In this document: positions 5,786 to 6,196 of the stretch, piece after piece
Numbering within the stretch: the stretch's first letter is position 1
Layout: the number at the start of each line of letters is the position of its first letter
Position numbers and translations under genes: made by a program
NCBI GenBank assembly: GCA_947307285.1
Contig: CAMZIS010000081.1
Span: forward strand, 1 to 6,196
Length of the DNA stretch: 6,196 bases
From: an uncultured Peptococcaceae bacterium
Lineage (GTDB): Bacteria; Bacillota; Dehalobacteriia; UBA4068
Direction of reading: 5' to 3'
Notes under the pieces: model-generated
Databases searched by the model: none
Told to the model about the DNA's origin: nothing
What the model saw: only the letters and a program-made list of their open reading frames with translations

Positions 5786-6196
5786 AAAGAAAAAAGCTCT
5801 GGTAGCCATGAGCGGCGGAGTGGACAGCTCGGTCGCTGTCCGCCTGCTGCAGCAGCAGGGCTACCTCTGCCGCGGCGTCACCATGCGGCTGAACGACTGG
5901 AGCGACGAAGAGGACGGCAGCGGCCGTACATGCTGCGCCCAGAAAGATATCGTGGACGCGGCCCGGGCCGCTTTCCGGCTGGGCGTCAGCCACGAAGTGC
6001 TGGACTGCCGGGAAGAGTTCCGGTCCCGGGTCATCGACAGGTTCGTCTGCACCTATGAAGCGGGCGGCACGCCCAACCCCTGTATCGAGTGCAACCGCAG
6101 CCTGAAATTCGACACCCTGCTGCGCCTGGCACTCAGCCGCGGCATGGACTGTCTGGCCACCGGACATTACGCCCGCATCGAATACGACGAAGCAAG
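5772..6196 (+). CDS. mnmA: MnmA, tRNA 2-thiouridylase (5' part, runs off the window)
   Basis: The first 141 codons of an open frame with no stop encode the N-terminal PP-loop ATPase domain of MnmA, which adenylates and thiolates U34 of Lys, Glu and Gln tRNAs in the cytoplasm. Visible landmarks: the ATP-binding SGGVDSS (14-20); GVTMRL (35-40); the TCCAQKDIVDAARAAFRLG segment (53-71) typical of clostridial-type MnmA; TPNPCIECNRSLKF (100-113), in which C107 aligns with the first catalytic cysteine of Escherichia coli MnmA (C102); and ATGHYARI (129-136). The second catalytic cysteine would lie beyond the window. The ATG at 5772 is inside the end of the xdhC-like gene (14-bp overlap) and has no clear ribosome binding site, so translation is probably coupled. 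The next ATG, at 5808, would remove the strand before the PP-loop, so it is unlikely. A full protein would be about 350-370 residues. Confidence 0.95.
   Translation, partial: MSAAEKKKALVAMSGGVDSSVAVRLLQQQGYLCRGVTMRLNDWSDEEDGSGRTCCAQKDIVDAARAAFRLGVSHEVLDCREEFRSRVIDRFVCTYEAGGTPNPCIECNRSLKFDTLLRLALSRGMDCLATGHYARIEYDEA

Noticed and set aside
5018..5809. Long minus-strand open frame antisense to the XdhC-like gene
   Set aside because: It is an Ala/Gly/His-rich shadow; the plus strand carries intact XdhC motifs.

Overview
The window looks like chromosomal DNA from a GC-rich anaerobic bacterium, most likely a clostridial or related Firmicute. The reasons are strong GGAGG-type ribosome binding sites, tightly overlapping operons, a HydE-type radical SAM maturase (a marker of [FeFe]-hydrogenase anaerobes), a PatA-like aminotransferase paired with an Lrp/AsnC regulator, and an MnmA with the NPCxxCN motif usual in Firmicutes. 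This taxonomic call is inference; there is no rRNA or other phylogenetic marker here. No mobile element, CRISPR array, tRNA or rRNA is visible.

Layout. (1) Positions 41-1479, minus strand: a two-gene operon encoding a YitT/YczE-like (DUF6198-type) multi-pass membrane protein, followed through an ATGA stop/start overlap by a small lipoprotein with a long Ala/Glu/Thr linker. It ends at a hairpin terminator at 41-66. (2) Positions 1480-1741: a divergent intergenic region with an inverted repeat at 1641-1678, a -10-like box at 1693-1698 and the ribosome binding site of the next operon. (3) Positions 1742-3402, plus strand: an Lrp/AsnC-type regulator and a class I/II PLP-dependent aminotransferase, again joined by an ATGA overlap. 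The 3' end of the aminotransferase gene is imperfectly repeated 84 bp downstream, in the same reading frame, before a strong intrinsic terminator at 3525-3554. (4) Positions 3555-3759: a promoter (TTGACA, 17 bp, TAAACT) and a leader of about 120 nt that can form competing stem-loops. (5) Positions 3760-6196, plus strand: a presumed operon of hydE, an XdhC-family protein with its two domains in the reverse of the canonical order, and the first 141 codons of mnmA, which runs off the window.

How they fit together. The Lrp-like protein probably regulates its own operon and so the co-transcribed aminotransferase, in response to an amino acid. The third operon groups three proteins of sulfur- or metal-cofactor chemistry: HydE (H-cluster assembly), XdhC (molybdenum-cofactor sulfuration and insertion) and MnmA (tRNA thiolation). 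No hydrogenase, HydF, HydG or molybdenum hydroxylase gene lies in the window, so the shared role is open. I saw no clearly novel system. The best leads are the repeated gene end, the hydE leader, the hydE-xdhC-mnmA grouping and the XdhC domain order.
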